Shown one piece after another: positions 13,261 to 22,289 of a stretch of DNA of 64,000 nucleotides. The notes beneath the pieces are model-generated. The model worked only from the letters and a program-made list of their open reading frames with translations, searched no databases and was not told the DNA's origin. A program made the translations under genes and the position numbers. How positions within the stretch are numbered: position 1 is the stretch's first letter; each line of letters begins with the position of its first letter. The stretch comes from Tyto alba (taxonomy: Eukaryota; Chordata; Aves; Strigiformes; Tytonidae): assembly GCF_018691265.1 (NCBI RefSeq), contig NW_024881300.1:4669046-4733045 (forward strand), read 5' to 3'.

Positions 13261-14199
13261 GTATTTATCCTGCTAAGTAGATTGAAAGAGAATCCAGATT
13301 AAATAAATCATTAAATCATTCCAGAATGTTATCCACCTGTTCTGGCCTGTAATTTATTTTCAGATGACCAGTAGGTTAAAAAAAAACAAAAGAAAACCAA
13401 ACAAAACCAACAATACAATGGCAAAAATTAATTTATTCTAACAGATGCTTTGATCCTGAAATGACACCTGGCCTGGAGAGCTGCTTGTGCAGCTTTTGAA
13501 ATCATTCTGAACTAATTGCTCCAATCCATTGTTCCATAACCTTGCTAGCCACATCATGCTAAAAATTCTGCTGTAGCCACCTTTGAAGAGGGATCTCTAA
13601 GGGGTTTGATGCTGAAAAAAAAAAAAAAAATCATCATTTTAACGTGGGATGGGAAACTTGTAAGGTGACAGAACATGTGTTTGAGGGGACAATCAAATAC
13701 CAGCCTGCCTGGGGTGAGGGGTCCCAGGCCATTTTGGTGTCAAGGCCGCTCTCCTCATGCGCTGGTGTGGGAATAGAGGACGGTTTCCTCTCTCCTGTGT
13801 TCCTGGAAGGAGGGTTGTGCTTCAAAAGGCTGGGAAGTGCTGATCTGGGTGGTTCCTTGTGTTGTCCAGACCTTCTCGTGACTCCGGAAGGGTTCCCTGG
13901 GCTCTCCAGGAGAACACCAGTGTGTTTTGTGCCGCCCGCGTTGGCTGGGGATGGGGGGCAGGTGAGGTGCTGGGAGTGGGTGACCGAGGGCTGGAGATGG
14001 AGGGCAGCACCGGTGCTGGGAGCGTGGGGAAGGTGGTCAGAGATGGTTTATTGTCCAGCTCTTCCACACCTCCTCTCCGCCCAGCTGCAGCTGAAGGCAG
14101 CCACGGCCCGAGAGCCCCATTTCATCTCTCTCCGGTGTATATTTACACAGATTTAGCCAGCTCGGTGGTCAGTTTTCAGATGAATTATCCAATTTGCCG

Positions 14200-16200
14200 A
14201 ACGCAACAACGTTAAAGCAGGAATCCGCTGCAGCAGCCCGGCTGGGGAGGGAAGTGGGGGGGGAGGTGGGAGGGGTGAAAGCGTGCGGGGTGCTGAGCGG
14301 CGGTGCCCGTACCCCTGTGCTGCTCCCCTCGACCGTAAATCTCGCTGGTAAACTCAAACTCCGGGGGGCTCACTGCCGGCACCAGCCCGGCTCTGCGTCC
14401 ACCTGGGGGCCGGGCCCCGGGGCCGCTGCCCCCGCGGGGAGCGGGGCCGGGCGCGGGGGTCACCGCGGGGGCGCAGGAAGGGCCGGGGAGGGTGGGGGGG
14501 TGTCGGGGGAGCCGCGCCGTCTCGGCCGCACAAAGCCGCCTTTTCATCGCGGCCTCCTGCCCCCGCCGAGCCCGTAATTGTCTTTGACAAAACTTCATTA
14601 GCGAGCGCGGCGGCGGCGGCGGCGGCCCCGCGGTCGCGCTGCCTTTGAGCGGGCGCAGTGGAGTGTGCGCGGCCCCGCCGCCCCCACCCGCGGCCATTAG
14701 CGCGGCAACTTTGTTTGAGAAACTTCCCACCCCGGCGGGGGCCGCGTCCTGCAGCCGCTCCCGCCTTGTCCCCGCGGCCGCTAATTGGGGAGCGATGCGG
14801 GGCCGCGGAAAAGGGGGGGACCCGACCCTTAATAACGAAATGGCTGTCGAGTTTGGGGGGGGGGAGTGGGGGTGGGGGTGGGTGCTGCTCTCCGGCGGCT
14901 TCTCGGCCCCGCCGCCCCGGGGGGAGCACCTTGCGCCTCGCCCGGGCGGGCTAGCAAAGCCCAGCCACAAAACGGTTTCAATATGTTTATTGTGGCGCTG
15001 AATTTGTTCCGGTGACGCCCAGGCGAGCCCATTATTTTAGCTGTGTGCCTGGGCGCTCGCAGGCTCCGCTCCCGGTATTAGTTCTCCATCAATCCCCACT
15101 CTGGTTTTTAATCAAAACAGTATTCGGAATATGATTCCCGGAGATTATATTTTGAGAGATTTGCGATACCTATCTTGCCGGCGTGACAGATTGCAGGCTA
15201 GTCCTGGGCGGGATAATCTGCCTGTCGCTCGCTTGACCTTTAATAAAAGGGGAATAAGAATAATAAATAAAAATAAAAGTCTTAAGACTCCCCGAGGTTA
15301 CCTTCGTGCCTGCCTTAAAAAGCCCACGAAGCCTACGGCCGACTAATAATCACGCCGGGGGCTTCGCGGCTCCTTCGGGCGCTCTCGCGGAGGCCGGGGG
15401 AGCTCGGGGGCCGTGCGCGTTTCGTCTCCCGTGGGCGGCTCACGCAAACGGAACCGGCGGGAGCCGGGCCTCTCCCCTGCGCGCCGGGCAGAGGCGGCGA
15501 GGAGCGGGACCCGGCCCGGCCCCTGCGGACACGCGTGGAGAACCTGCGCTTTGTTCCCAGGGCAGATAATACCTGTGCCCTCCGGTGGGAGAGCAGGGAG
15601 GGAAAAGTCACCTTCCAAGAACCCTTCGAAAGGGCCTAATGCTCTTTATTTACAAGCTCTAATCCTTCAAATCCGACTTGAAATAATGTTTATCTTTTCG
15701 CAGTTTAATTTGCTCTACTCTAAACTGCGGGTCACTGCAACAGTCTGCGGCTTCTGCGCCGCTGCTTGCCCGGGACTGCTCCGCAGGGGCGGGAAAGCCC
15801 CGGGGCCGGGCCTCTGCGGCGGGGCTGCCCCGCTCCCACCGGCCCCTGCCCCGCTCCCACCGGCCCCTGTCCGGCTCCCGGCCGCTCCGTTACCTGCTGG
15901 CCCTCGTGTACGCTTACACCACACACCCTCCCACCTTCCCGCCCCGGCTCCTGCAAAGCCCGACAAAGTTGGTTTTCTTTGACCGGTGCCCGCAGCCCGG
16001 GGCTGCTCCCCTCCCCTGCCCAGCTCACGGAGGGGGGGGGCCGGGGCTGTGCGCGGAGCCGGGGCAGCCCCCGCAGCCTCTCCCCGCATTGACCTGCGGC
16101 TTCTCCTTTCTTTTACGAGCTGCTGCTCCGGTCGCAAACCCAGAGGACTCCAGGCTCTGCAGCCCCACTCGTCTTGGTAGCCTTTGGTAAACATACAGAA
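14200..16200. promoter_or_regulatory. CpG-rich block downstream of IRX6 with embedded AT-rich segments
   Basis: About 2 kb dense in CpG. It includes a GGC-repeat stretch near 14,611-14,625 and AT-rich stretches at about 14,140-14,220, 14,960-15,345 and 15,640-15,730. TAAT homeodomain cores recur (CATTAGCG, GCTAATTGG, CCATTAGCG). A 9-bp inverted repeat CGCCCAGGC (15016-15024 with 15047-15055) lies in it. Open frames here have CpG-driven composition and match no family I recognise. It could be an enhancer, an orphan island or the start of a non-coding transcript. Confidence 0.4.
14960..15350. promoter_or_regulatory. Candidate conserved non-coding element in the 3' CpG block
   Basis: A mixed-composition stretch with many distinct sites, low repetitiveness and retained CpGs. 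It includes TTTATTG, GGTATTAG, TTTAATAAAAGG (Hox/Cdx-like) and AAAATAAAAG. It looks like deeply conserved regulatory DNA, but that is judged by eye only. Confidence 0.3.
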
Positions 16201-16232
16201 GTCTACTCGATATTCAAGATTGATTTCCCTGA

Positions 16233-16238
16233 TTTATT
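16233..16238 (-). terminator. Candidate IRX6 polyadenylation signal AATAAA
   Basis: The sequence TTTATT on the plus strand reads AATAAA on the gene strand, about 1.2 kb after the stop codon. A second AATAAA lies at 16430-16435. No downstream GU-rich element was scored. Confidence 0.3.
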
Positions 16239-16429
16239 AAGGCAGAATTCATTGGACTCTATTGACCACAAATGACTTAATGTAAATGTCGACCCCGGTG
16301 AACTTGGAAATAGCAGGTATCGGGTTGATCTATAGATGACCTCTTAATTACCACAGTTATTAATTTAAATTATTGCCACTGCTTCTAGAGACAGGAACAA
16401 AGAAACATTCATTCCTCATCCCTGCTTGG

Positions 16430-16435
16430 TTTATT
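16430..16435 (-). terminator. Candidate IRX6 polyadenylation signal AATAAA (proximal)
   Basis: This is an AATAAA on the gene strand about 1.0 kb after the stop codon. It is the nearest canonical hexamer to the coding region. An ATTAAA variant lies slightly nearer, at 16465-16470. Confidence 0.3.
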
Positions 16436-16960
16436 AGTCTGAACACAAAGTGTTTGACGACACTTTTAATTAAACAGAAATAATGCAGAGATACGGTTTC
16501 CCTTTCTCGTCTGTCCTGTAAAGTGCAGCACTGCTCTTTTCACTGACGGCGATGACCCACTAAAAACGTCCTGCTTGGCCGCCCGGTCGCCACCCGCTGC
16601 CCGGGGGTGCCCCGGCCGTGCCCCGGGGGTGCCCTGCGGCGGGTGCCCCGGGCCGGGGCCGCTCCGGCTCCTGCCTGAAGAGCTGCGAGGTCACAAGACG
16701 GCTTCACGGCGTTCAGCTCATCCGTGTTAATTAGACTCTGAGAAATACTTTCAGCGATTATCTATGTACAGCGACGGGAAATAAACAGCCCGGCGTAACC
16801 TGCGCCGCTCCTCTTCCTCCTCGGGACGGCGCGGAGCAGCCGCGAACAAATGCGGAACGGGGCGCTGAGCGAAGGAAGCAGGTTTGGGAGGAAAAGGAAA
16901 AACAAACCACGACGTGGGGAAAAAAAGATAAAAGATTAGGGTGTTTTTTGTTTTGTTTTG

Positions 16961-16983
16961 TTTTTTTTTTTTTTTTTTTTTTT
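16961..16983. repeat. Poly-T (poly-A on the IRX6 strand), 23 nt
   Basis: A run of 23 T preceded by TTTTG repeats. On the gene strand it is a poly-A tract inside the probable 3' UTR. Confidence 0.9.
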
Positions 16984-17118
16984 GGCAAAGACGTTAACGA
17001 GGGGTGTTGAACACATGGCAAGCGGACGGCGGGGGGGGGCGCCGGTCCCGCGGGCGCGGCCGCTCCGCCTGCCGCGCCCCCCGGCCCCATGTGAGCAGCA
17101 CGTTGCGCGGCGGCGGCA

Positions 17119-17268
17119 GGCCGTTCCCCCCGCGAGGCCGTGCCCACGGGCCGTTCCCCCGGCGAGGCCGTGCCCACGGGCCGTTCCCCCGCGAGGCCGT
17201 GCCCACGGGCCGTTCCCCCCGCGAGGCCGTGCCCACGGGCCGTTCCCCCGCGAGGCCGTGCCCGCGGG
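17119..17268. repeat. GC-rich minisatellite, five units of 29-30 bp
   Basis: Five tandem copies of a unit beginning GGCCGTTCCCCC and continuing GCGAGGCCGTGCCCACG. Copies differ by one C in the poly-C run and by a few substitutions. It lies in the likely IRX6 3' UTR. Each unit holds several CpG dinucleotides. It causes long open frames on both strands that are not genes. Confidence 0.9.
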
Positions 17269-17458
17269 CCGGGGAGCGGTGTCCTTCGTTCTTCCGAGCC
17301 GAGAAACCTCGCTGCAGCCGGAGCCCCGTCGCCAGCGCTCAGAAAGGGGCGGGCGGCCCTGCGGGAGGGAGAAGGGGGGGGGAGGGAGATGAGCGTTTCC
17401 CGGCTGCGCTCCCAGGCCGGGGCCACTCCGGTGTCCCGGGGCCGGGCCGTCACCCACC

Positions 17459-17559
17459 TCACCGCCGCAGCACCGGCCGGAACGCCGTCCGCAGCCTGTC
17501 CAGGCAGGTCCCGCCCAGCTCAGCGCCTCCCGGGCCGCCCTTGGCGCCCCTCCCGAAGC
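17459..17559 (-). CDS. IRX6: IRX6 terminal coding exon (predicted)
   Basis: A good acceptor (GTGTCTGTGCAG at about 17571-17560) opens a frame that fits the phase of exon 5. It runs 33 residues to a TGA at 17461-17459 and ends [14 protein letters not shown]. The resulting protein length (434) agrees with IRX6. I cannot confirm this tail against another IRX6 from memory, so the exon is a splice-site and phase prediction. Transcript evidence would settle it. Confidence 0.62.
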
Positions 17560-20500
17560 CTGCACAGACACAACCGGCTCGCCGTGGGCCCGGCCCGGCC
17601 CCGCCGCCCTCCCCGGCCCGCTCGCTTCGAGCGGGGAAGCCTCGGCATCCGCGCCCCGCCCGGGCACCGCGTCCCGGCGGCGGGGCGTGTGTGGGGGTGG
17701 GTGTGTGTCAGCGCGAAGGGGGGGGGCTCACGCCGCGCCCTGGGTCCCGGCCCGGCCCGCGGTCCCGCCCGTCCCCGCGGCCCCGCCGCCGCGGGTACCT
17801 TCGCCCGCCGCCGCGTACTGGCACGGCTCCCCCAGGCCGCGGTGGGACGCGCAGCTCCGCGGGAGCGGCTGCAGGTCGAAAGCGGAGCTCCGGAAGGCCT
17901 TGGCGGGCAGGGGCTGCTCCCCCGCCGCGCCTCCGCTTCCCTCCGCGCCGCGGCCCTCGGGGTCGCCCCTGCGCGCCGCGCTGGCCCCGGCGGTGCGCGC
18001 CAACGACCAGATGCGCGGCTTCTCCGCGGGCGCGTAGGGCGGCGGCGGGCCGGCCAGGGCGGCGGGGGCGAAGTCCACGGCGGGGGCCTTGGCGCAGGGA
18101 AAGGCGCGGAAGGGGCCGGGCAGGCTGCAATCGCTCCGCGGAGCCTCGGGCAGCGCCGCGCCGAGGCTGGGGGCTTCCTGCAGGGAGCTGGCCCGGCCCT
18201 TCTCCGGCTTCCCCGCCTCCTCCTCCTCCTCCTCCTCCAGGTCGTCCAGGTCGCTGAACCGCAGCTCCTTGTCCTCCTTGCAGCTCTTCTGCTCTGCTCG
18301 GACACACGGAGGGGAGGAGGGGGCGGCAGGGCGTTAGTGTGGGGAGTGGGGCGCGGGGGGGGGGAGGCTCGAAAGCGGCCGCCACTTCGAGCTACTTCGA
18401 GGCGCCCGTCCTGCCTCTCCCGCCTACCTCTGCCTTCGCTCTCCGCGCCGTATTCCTCCTCTTCCCGCGGGGTTTCTTCTTTCCTCTCTTCCCCCGCTTT
18501 GTTCTTGGGAGACCACGTCATTTTATTTTCTTTCTTGAGCCTCCGTCTGGCGTTAGCAAACCAAGTGGACACTTGCGTCAGGGTCATTTTGGTGATGATG
18601 GCCAGCATGATTTTCTCTCCTTTAGTGGGGTAGGGGTTTTTGCGGTGCTCGTACAACCAGGTCTTCAGGGTGCTCGTCGTCTCTCGCGTTGCATTTTTGC
18701 GTCTGGCCGAACCGCTGAAATCCACCGTCCCGTACCTGCTGGGAGATGGTTAGGAAGGGGGGGCCGGCGGGACCCCCCGGCCCTGCCCCTGCCCGCCTGC
18801 CATCGCTGCCCAGTTTGGATTTTAGCTGATGGGTGCTCCCGGGGCACCTCGTTTCTTTCATACAACGTTTGTCAGGTCGGAGGCCCCCCCCGCCGTTTGC
18901 CGTCGGCCGCTGCCTCGCAGGGGGACGCTCAGGTTGCCGGGCGCTCATCAAAGGGCTTTTACCTGTCGTACTGGTACTGCCCCAAGGAATGATCGTAGGA
19001 GTAGTAGGCGGCGGGCTGCGCGATTCCCGAGTGCAACGTGCCGGCGCCCTCCTTGATTTCATACTGGGGGTTCTGCAGGGGAAGCGGCAGCGTCTGGCGT
19101 CGAGCAGGAGAAGAACCCCCGCCGCCCCGTCCCGTCCCCCCGTCCCCCTCCTTAGCCGCATCCAAGTCCCCTCACTCCCCGCACCCCGGACGGGACGGCG
19201 CCCGGTCCCCCTCCCCGACACCCGCGGCTACCCACGGCGTTTGCCGCCTGTTGCACCCCCGGTGTTCCTCCCCCACCCCCCCCCCCAACCGCGCTGCCCG
19301 GGCGGGCGGGCACTCACCAGCGCGGTGTAGAGCGCGGCGGGCTCGGCGCTGTAGGGCAAGTAGTTGCCGTAGCCCTGGCCGGCGGCGTACGGGGCCCCGT
19401 ACATGCCCAGCGCCGCATTGAGCTCGGCACGGCCCGGCGCCAGCAGCCGGCCCTCGTACGGGGCGAGGCAGAGGGAGGCGGCGGCCGGCGCCGGGGAGGC
19501 ATCCGGCCCGGAGCGGGGGGCAGGCTCGCAGCAGGTCGTGCTGGGGCTGGCGGGCACGAGAAACTGCGGAGAGGAGAGGAGAGAGCGGGGACGGCGCCGA
19601 GTGACTGTCGAGGCAGCCCCATGGCGGGGAGTTTAGAAGCGTGTGCGCGTCTGGGTGCGGGGAGGAGGGGGCGGAGGGGGTGAGGAGGGGGATAGGAAAC
19701 CCGGGCTGCAGCAACTAATTATAGAAACCGGGAAATAAACGGAATGGGAAGCGGGAGCCCCTGGGAAGGGGGGCACGATTAATCAAGCAGGCAAAACTTT
19801 AAGGAAATAATTGCTCTCGAAAATTGCAAAAAGATCCGTACGGCTCCTTTCCGCCACCCGCTCGGTCCGTTCGCATTGATTTAAATGCAAGAAGTTGCGA
19901 TTACAGTTAATTTGACAATAGGCAAAGCAGTAAATATGTCCGCTAACGCAATCGAAAGCATTTGATTTCAATAAGTTCAAGGGGACAGCGAACTTCCCAA
20001 GCGAGGGAGGCACATCTTGCAGTGATTACGGTGTATAAATAATTCTACCCAAATAAATCGTGACTCGAGGTACGGTAGAGCGACTACTTAGTTAATCTAG
20101 GGTGCCTTGGTGTGGGTGTGAATGGGGGGTGTCTTTCGGAAATCGTATGGGGCGGGGGGGGGGGGGGAAGAAGACAAAAAAAACCCCTCCCGACAGATCC
20201 TAATAAAACACAGGAAAAGGACCGACCCGGGGAGGAAGGGTGGAGAAAGCGGCACAGCCTGGTCCCGCAGAAACGCGAGCGCAGCTCCGCGCCGGCGGAG
20301 CCGCCGTCCCCCCCCCCCGCCCGGCCCTCCGCGGGGCAGCTCCGCGGGCTCGGAAATCGGCCGCACCCGGGATTTATGTATTTATTTGTTTGTTGCACTT
20401 AAAACTGAACGGTGGAGGAGAAGGGGAGAGGGGGAGGGGGAATTACCGGTTTCCTAAACGCCTTTGCTGTGCACACTGCGAGTTATTTGTTTAAGCCTAA

Positions 20501-20723
20501 CACAACACAAACGAGACATAAACACACACGCACATTTTTTAAAAAAAGGCTCCAGATGTGCCCTTTTAAAAAAAGACTCTAAGTAAGGGAAAGGGAAGAA
20601 AAAAAGGGAGGGGGAACAAGACATCTGGACAGCAGCAGCAGAATCTGAACAAAAGTGAGTGCTGCTCACTCGCCTTACCTGTGAAGTGGTGCTGTAGGGG
20701 TATCCGAACTGAGAGAAGGACAT
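17459..20723 (-). CDS. IRX6: Iroquois homeobox transcription factor IRX6 (six coding exons)
   Basis: IRX6 is a nuclear TALE-class homeodomain transcription factor used in patterning. The coding exons read on the minus strand are 20723-20679, 19563-19318, 19072-18963, 18735-18428, 18293-17799 and 17559-17459. All boundaries are GT/AG and the joined frame stays open for 434 residues, close to the human length I recall (about 446). The N-terminus [15 protein letters not shown] is IRX4/IRX6-like. The segment [13 protein letters not shown] followed by [10 protein letters not shown] points to IRX6 rather than IRX4. Residues about 144-206 form the homeodomain, with the TALE residues PYP at 168-170 and WFANARRR at 192-199. 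Then come an acidic stretch (residues 251-262, including seven consecutive Glu), and an Iro box at about 327-341 ([12 protein letters not shown]). Homeodomain residues T159 and Y162 are unusual. The gene is compact (about 3.3 kb from start to stop). The least certain part is the last exon. Confidence 0.93.
17799..18293 (-). CDS. IRX6: IRX6 coding exon 5 (acidic region and Iro box)
   Basis: This exon encodes residues 237-401 plus one base. It opens [20 protein letters not shown], then seven Glu codons in a GAG run. The Iroquois-specific Iro box is at DNA 17980-18024. Near the end, CQYAAAGEG resembles the CQYPSG segment near the C-terminus of mammalian IRX6. The acceptor is GAGCAG/AGCAG, chosen because it alone keeps frame with exon 4. 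The donor is GAAG/GTACCC, which is weaker than the others. Reading through it instead would add about 34 Gly/Arg-rich residues before a stop. Confidence 0.85.
18428..18735 (-). CDS. IRX6: IRX6 coding exon 4 (homeodomain exon)
   Basis: This exon encodes residues 134-236 plus one base. It contains the whole TALE homeodomain (DNA 18519-18707). Helix 3 reads [17 protein letters not shown], as in other Iroquois proteins. Helix 1 reads [11 protein letters not shown] where the family has LKAWLNEHRKN. A lysine- and glutamate-rich linker ([11 protein letters not shown], then [12 protein letters not shown]) follows, similar to the KNKGGEERK segment of IRX6. The acceptor is CCCAGCAG/G and the donor GCAGAG/GTAGGC. 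Confidence 0.95.
18963..19072 (-). CDS. IRX6: IRX6 coding exon 3
   Basis: This 110-nt exon encodes residues 98-133 and two bases of codon 134. It begins [11 protein letters not shown] after CCCTGCAG and ends GQYQYDR at the donor CAG/GTAAAAG. The tyrosine-rich stretch before the homeodomain is characteristic of IRX6. The carried AG joins the first G of the next exon to make Arg134. Confidence 0.9.
19318..19563 (-). CDS. IRX6: IRX6 coding exon 2
   Basis: The exon encodes residues 16-97. It starts after the acceptor CCGCAG with [14 protein letters not shown] and ends at ALYTAL before the donor GTGAGTG. It is 246 nt, phase 0 at both ends. The STTCCE motif, the APYEGRLL segment and the GAPYA...GYGNYLPYS segment match the N-terminal region of IRX4 and IRX6 proteins as I know them. 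It is very GC-rich and produces long spurious open frames on the other strand. Confidence 0.9.
19715..20100. promoter_or_regulatory. AT-rich block in IRX6 intron 1, candidate enhancer
   Basis: Within the GC-rich locus this intron segment is AT-rich, retains CpGs, and carries several homeodomain core sites (CTAATTA, ATTAATC, GTTAATT). Such composition inside a homeobox gene intron often marks conserved regulatory DNA. No conservation data are available here. Confidence 0.35.
20679..20723 (-). CDS. IRX6: IRX6 coding exon 1
   Basis: This exon encodes residues 1-15 and ends in CTTCACAG followed by the donor GTAAGG, phase 0. The ATG (complement of CAT at 20721-20723) has A at position -3, a favourable start context. 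The short first coding exon with the MSF-Q-FGYPY motif is typical of the IRX4/IRX6 branch. The following intron is 1,115 bp, the longest in the gene. Confidence 0.92.
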
Positions 20724-20732
20724 AGTTGCTCC

Positions 20733-20747
20733 TTATTTTTGGACCAT
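20733..20747 (-). other. Short upstream ORF before IRX6 start
   Basis: An upstream ATG GTC CAA AAA TAA on the gene strand ends 9 nt before the IRX6 ATG. If it is inside the 5' UTR it could reduce initiation at the main start. The transcription start is not known, so this is only a possibility. Confidence 0.4.
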
Positions 20748-20832
20748 AGGCAATATTTTCCCCCCAAGATCGATTGTAACTAAACCCTGCTTCAAGATGC
20801 ACCTTCTCACACACACATTTCCACGTATGGCC

Positions 20833-20854
20833 TTTTTTTTTTTTTTTTTTTTTT
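20833..20854. repeat. Poly-T run, 22 nt
   Basis: A homopolymer of 22 T, about 110 bp upstream of the IRX6 start codon. Confidence 0.9.
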
Positions 20855-21338
20855 CCCTCAATTATAGATGATTGCACTTAAGAAAAGCAGCCAGACATCT
20901 GAGGCGGGGGGGTGTGGGGGGGGGGGAGGTTGGTGCCTGGATTAAAAAAATAGGCTACCCCCCACTTCCCATCGCTCTTAATAAATATGTTTGTATAGAG
21001 AGAATTTAAAAAGCCACCCCACATGTATAGAGAGTTTAAGTGCAAAGGGGCTTTTTTTCAAAGAGGGGGGGAAAATCACGTAGGGCTTGCGAGCCACGGA
21101 GCTCGCTTGTATTATTTTCTGCTCTATAGGTCTTTAGCGCGCGCCGGTGGGCGCGGAGCGGGCTGACGTCACGGCCCTGCCGGCAGGCGCGGGCAGCCCC
21201 GCGCGCGCTCCGCGCCGGCTTGGGGTTGCGCGGGGGCGCACGGCGAAAGCAGGGAGCGGGGTGGTGGGCGAGGGGCTCTCCCTCCCCTCCCTTTCTCTTT
21301 TTAAAACACTATCCAAATTTGTCTTGGGGGGGGAATAA

Positions 21339-21356
21339 ATATATATATATATATAT
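21339..21356. repeat. (AT)n microsatellite
   Basis: About nine AT dinucleotides in the IRX6 upstream region. Confidence 0.9.
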
Positions 21357-21578
21357 GTAAAAAGGGGGAAATCACGGCATCCGCCGGTGCCCCCGCCCCG
21401 CGTAGCCGCGGCGGTGCGGTGCGGAGCGGCGGCAGCGCTGTTGCAGTCGAGGCGGAGGCGTGGGGGGGGGGGGAGTTGTGGGTGTGTGCGGCGTGTCCCC
21501 CCCATCCGCCTCGGCTGCCCGTCCCTTCGCGGCGCAGAGCCCGGCAGCGGCAGGGCTGGGCCGGGGGGCAGCGCGGCT

Positions 21579-21598
21579 CCCCCCCCCCCCCCCCCCCC
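21579..21598. repeat. Poly-C run, 20 nt
   Basis: An uninterrupted run of 20 C within the upstream CpG island. G-rich on the gene strand, so it could form a G-quadruplex. It is also a likely place for sequencing length errors. Confidence 0.85.
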
Positions 21599-22289
21599 GC
21601 GGGGCGCGGAGCGGGCCGTGCGCTCTTCCCCCGCGCACCCGAAACGGCCCCCGCAGGGGGGGCGGGGCAGCGCGGAGGTGATGGATGGCAGCCCGGGCTG
21701 CCCGTTACCGCTACGGTGTAATTGCATCAATTAACAAATGGAAATGGCCTTGTTTAACCAGCGACTTACATACTGCGAGTTTGCCTTTGAGGCGAGATTC
21801 CCCCAGTGGGGTGGGGGGGGGGTGGTAAATGGGGGATTTCCCCCTCCTGCGGCGGGGGCTGCGGCTGCGCTCCCGCCCGGGCGCGACGTCCTGCCAGTCC
21901 CAGGTAGAAAAATTAAAACCCCCGCGGCCGTGGCCGGCCCCGCTCCGCCGCCGCCCCGCTCCCCGACGGGTGGCGCTGCCGAGCCGCCGGCGGGGCCCGC
22001 CCGGTGCGGTGCTGCCCGGCCCGGCCCGGCCCGGCCGGGGGGCGGCTCGGCGGGGGGGGCAGCGGCCCTGGCCGCGCTTCTCCCCGGCCGTGGGAGCGCA
22101 GCCGGCTGCCCGCGCCGTCGGGGCAGCAGAGCGAGCGGCCGCTGCCCGCGGGGAGCGCCGTGCCCGCCCGGCGGGGGGAGCGGCCTGGCCTGGGGCTCGG
22201 GGTCGGCGGTGACAGCCCCCGGCGGGGAGGAGCGCTCGGGCGGCGTAAGGCCGAGCCGTGTCGCTTGCCGTTAACGACGGGGCAGTAAC

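Larger units (their letters stand above)
4100..14200. other. Non-coding DNA between the hairpin and the 3' CpG block
   Basis: About 10 kb of ordinary composition with simple repeats, listed separately. Octamers occur at 4140-4147 and 7717-7724. A 14-bp palindrome GGTTTAGCTAAACC lies at 5026-5039. No MMP2-like or other coding exon was recognised, although MMP2 is the expected neighbour on this side in other vertebrates. Confidence 0.55.
16233..17458 (-). other. IRX6: Probable IRX6 3' UTR
   Basis: The stretch after the IRX6 stop holds a GC-rich minisatellite (17119-17268) and a poly-A tract on the gene strand (T23 at 16961-16983). Candidate poly-A signals on the minus strand are ATTAAA at 16470-16465, AATAAA at 16435-16430 and AATAAA at 16238-16233. 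The true cleavage site is not determined. The span given runs to the farthest of these signals. Confidence 0.45.
17000..22280. other. CpG island domain over IRX6
   Basis: CG dinucleotides are frequent through the exons, short introns and upstream region. The densest parts are 17,030-18,400 and 21,130-22,270. Less GC-rich islands within it (about 19,715-20,100 and 20,400-21,100) keep many CpGs. Broad CpG domains over developmental homeobox genes are commonly Polycomb-regulated. That role here is inference. Confidence 0.7.

Noticed and set aside
13644..14156. 170-codon plus-strand frame
   Set aside because: It is in GC-rising DNA next to the CpG block, with no recognisable domain and overlapping open frames on both strands.
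1..14200. MMP2 exons, expected on the 3' side of IRX6
   Set aside because: None of the short frames shows MMP2 features such as the catalytic zinc motif or fibronectin type II repeats. The gene must lie outside the window if synteny holds.
14212..14970. 252-codon minus-strand frame and overlapping frames in the 3' CpG block
   Set aside because: High GC removes stop codons in all frames here. The products are Pro/Arg/Gly-rich without recognisable domains, and several frames are open at once.
17004..18633. Long plus-strand open frames (417 and 497 codons) opposite IRX6
   Set aside because: They are antisense shadows of GC-rich IRX6 exons and the minisatellite. They are Arg/Pro/Gly-rich, have no domain, and ignore the well-supported gene on the other strand.
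18622..19221. 199-codon minus-strand frame spanning IRX6 introns 2 and 3
   Set aside because: It crosses true exon boundaries in a different frame from the homeodomain exon. The spliced model explains the sequence better.
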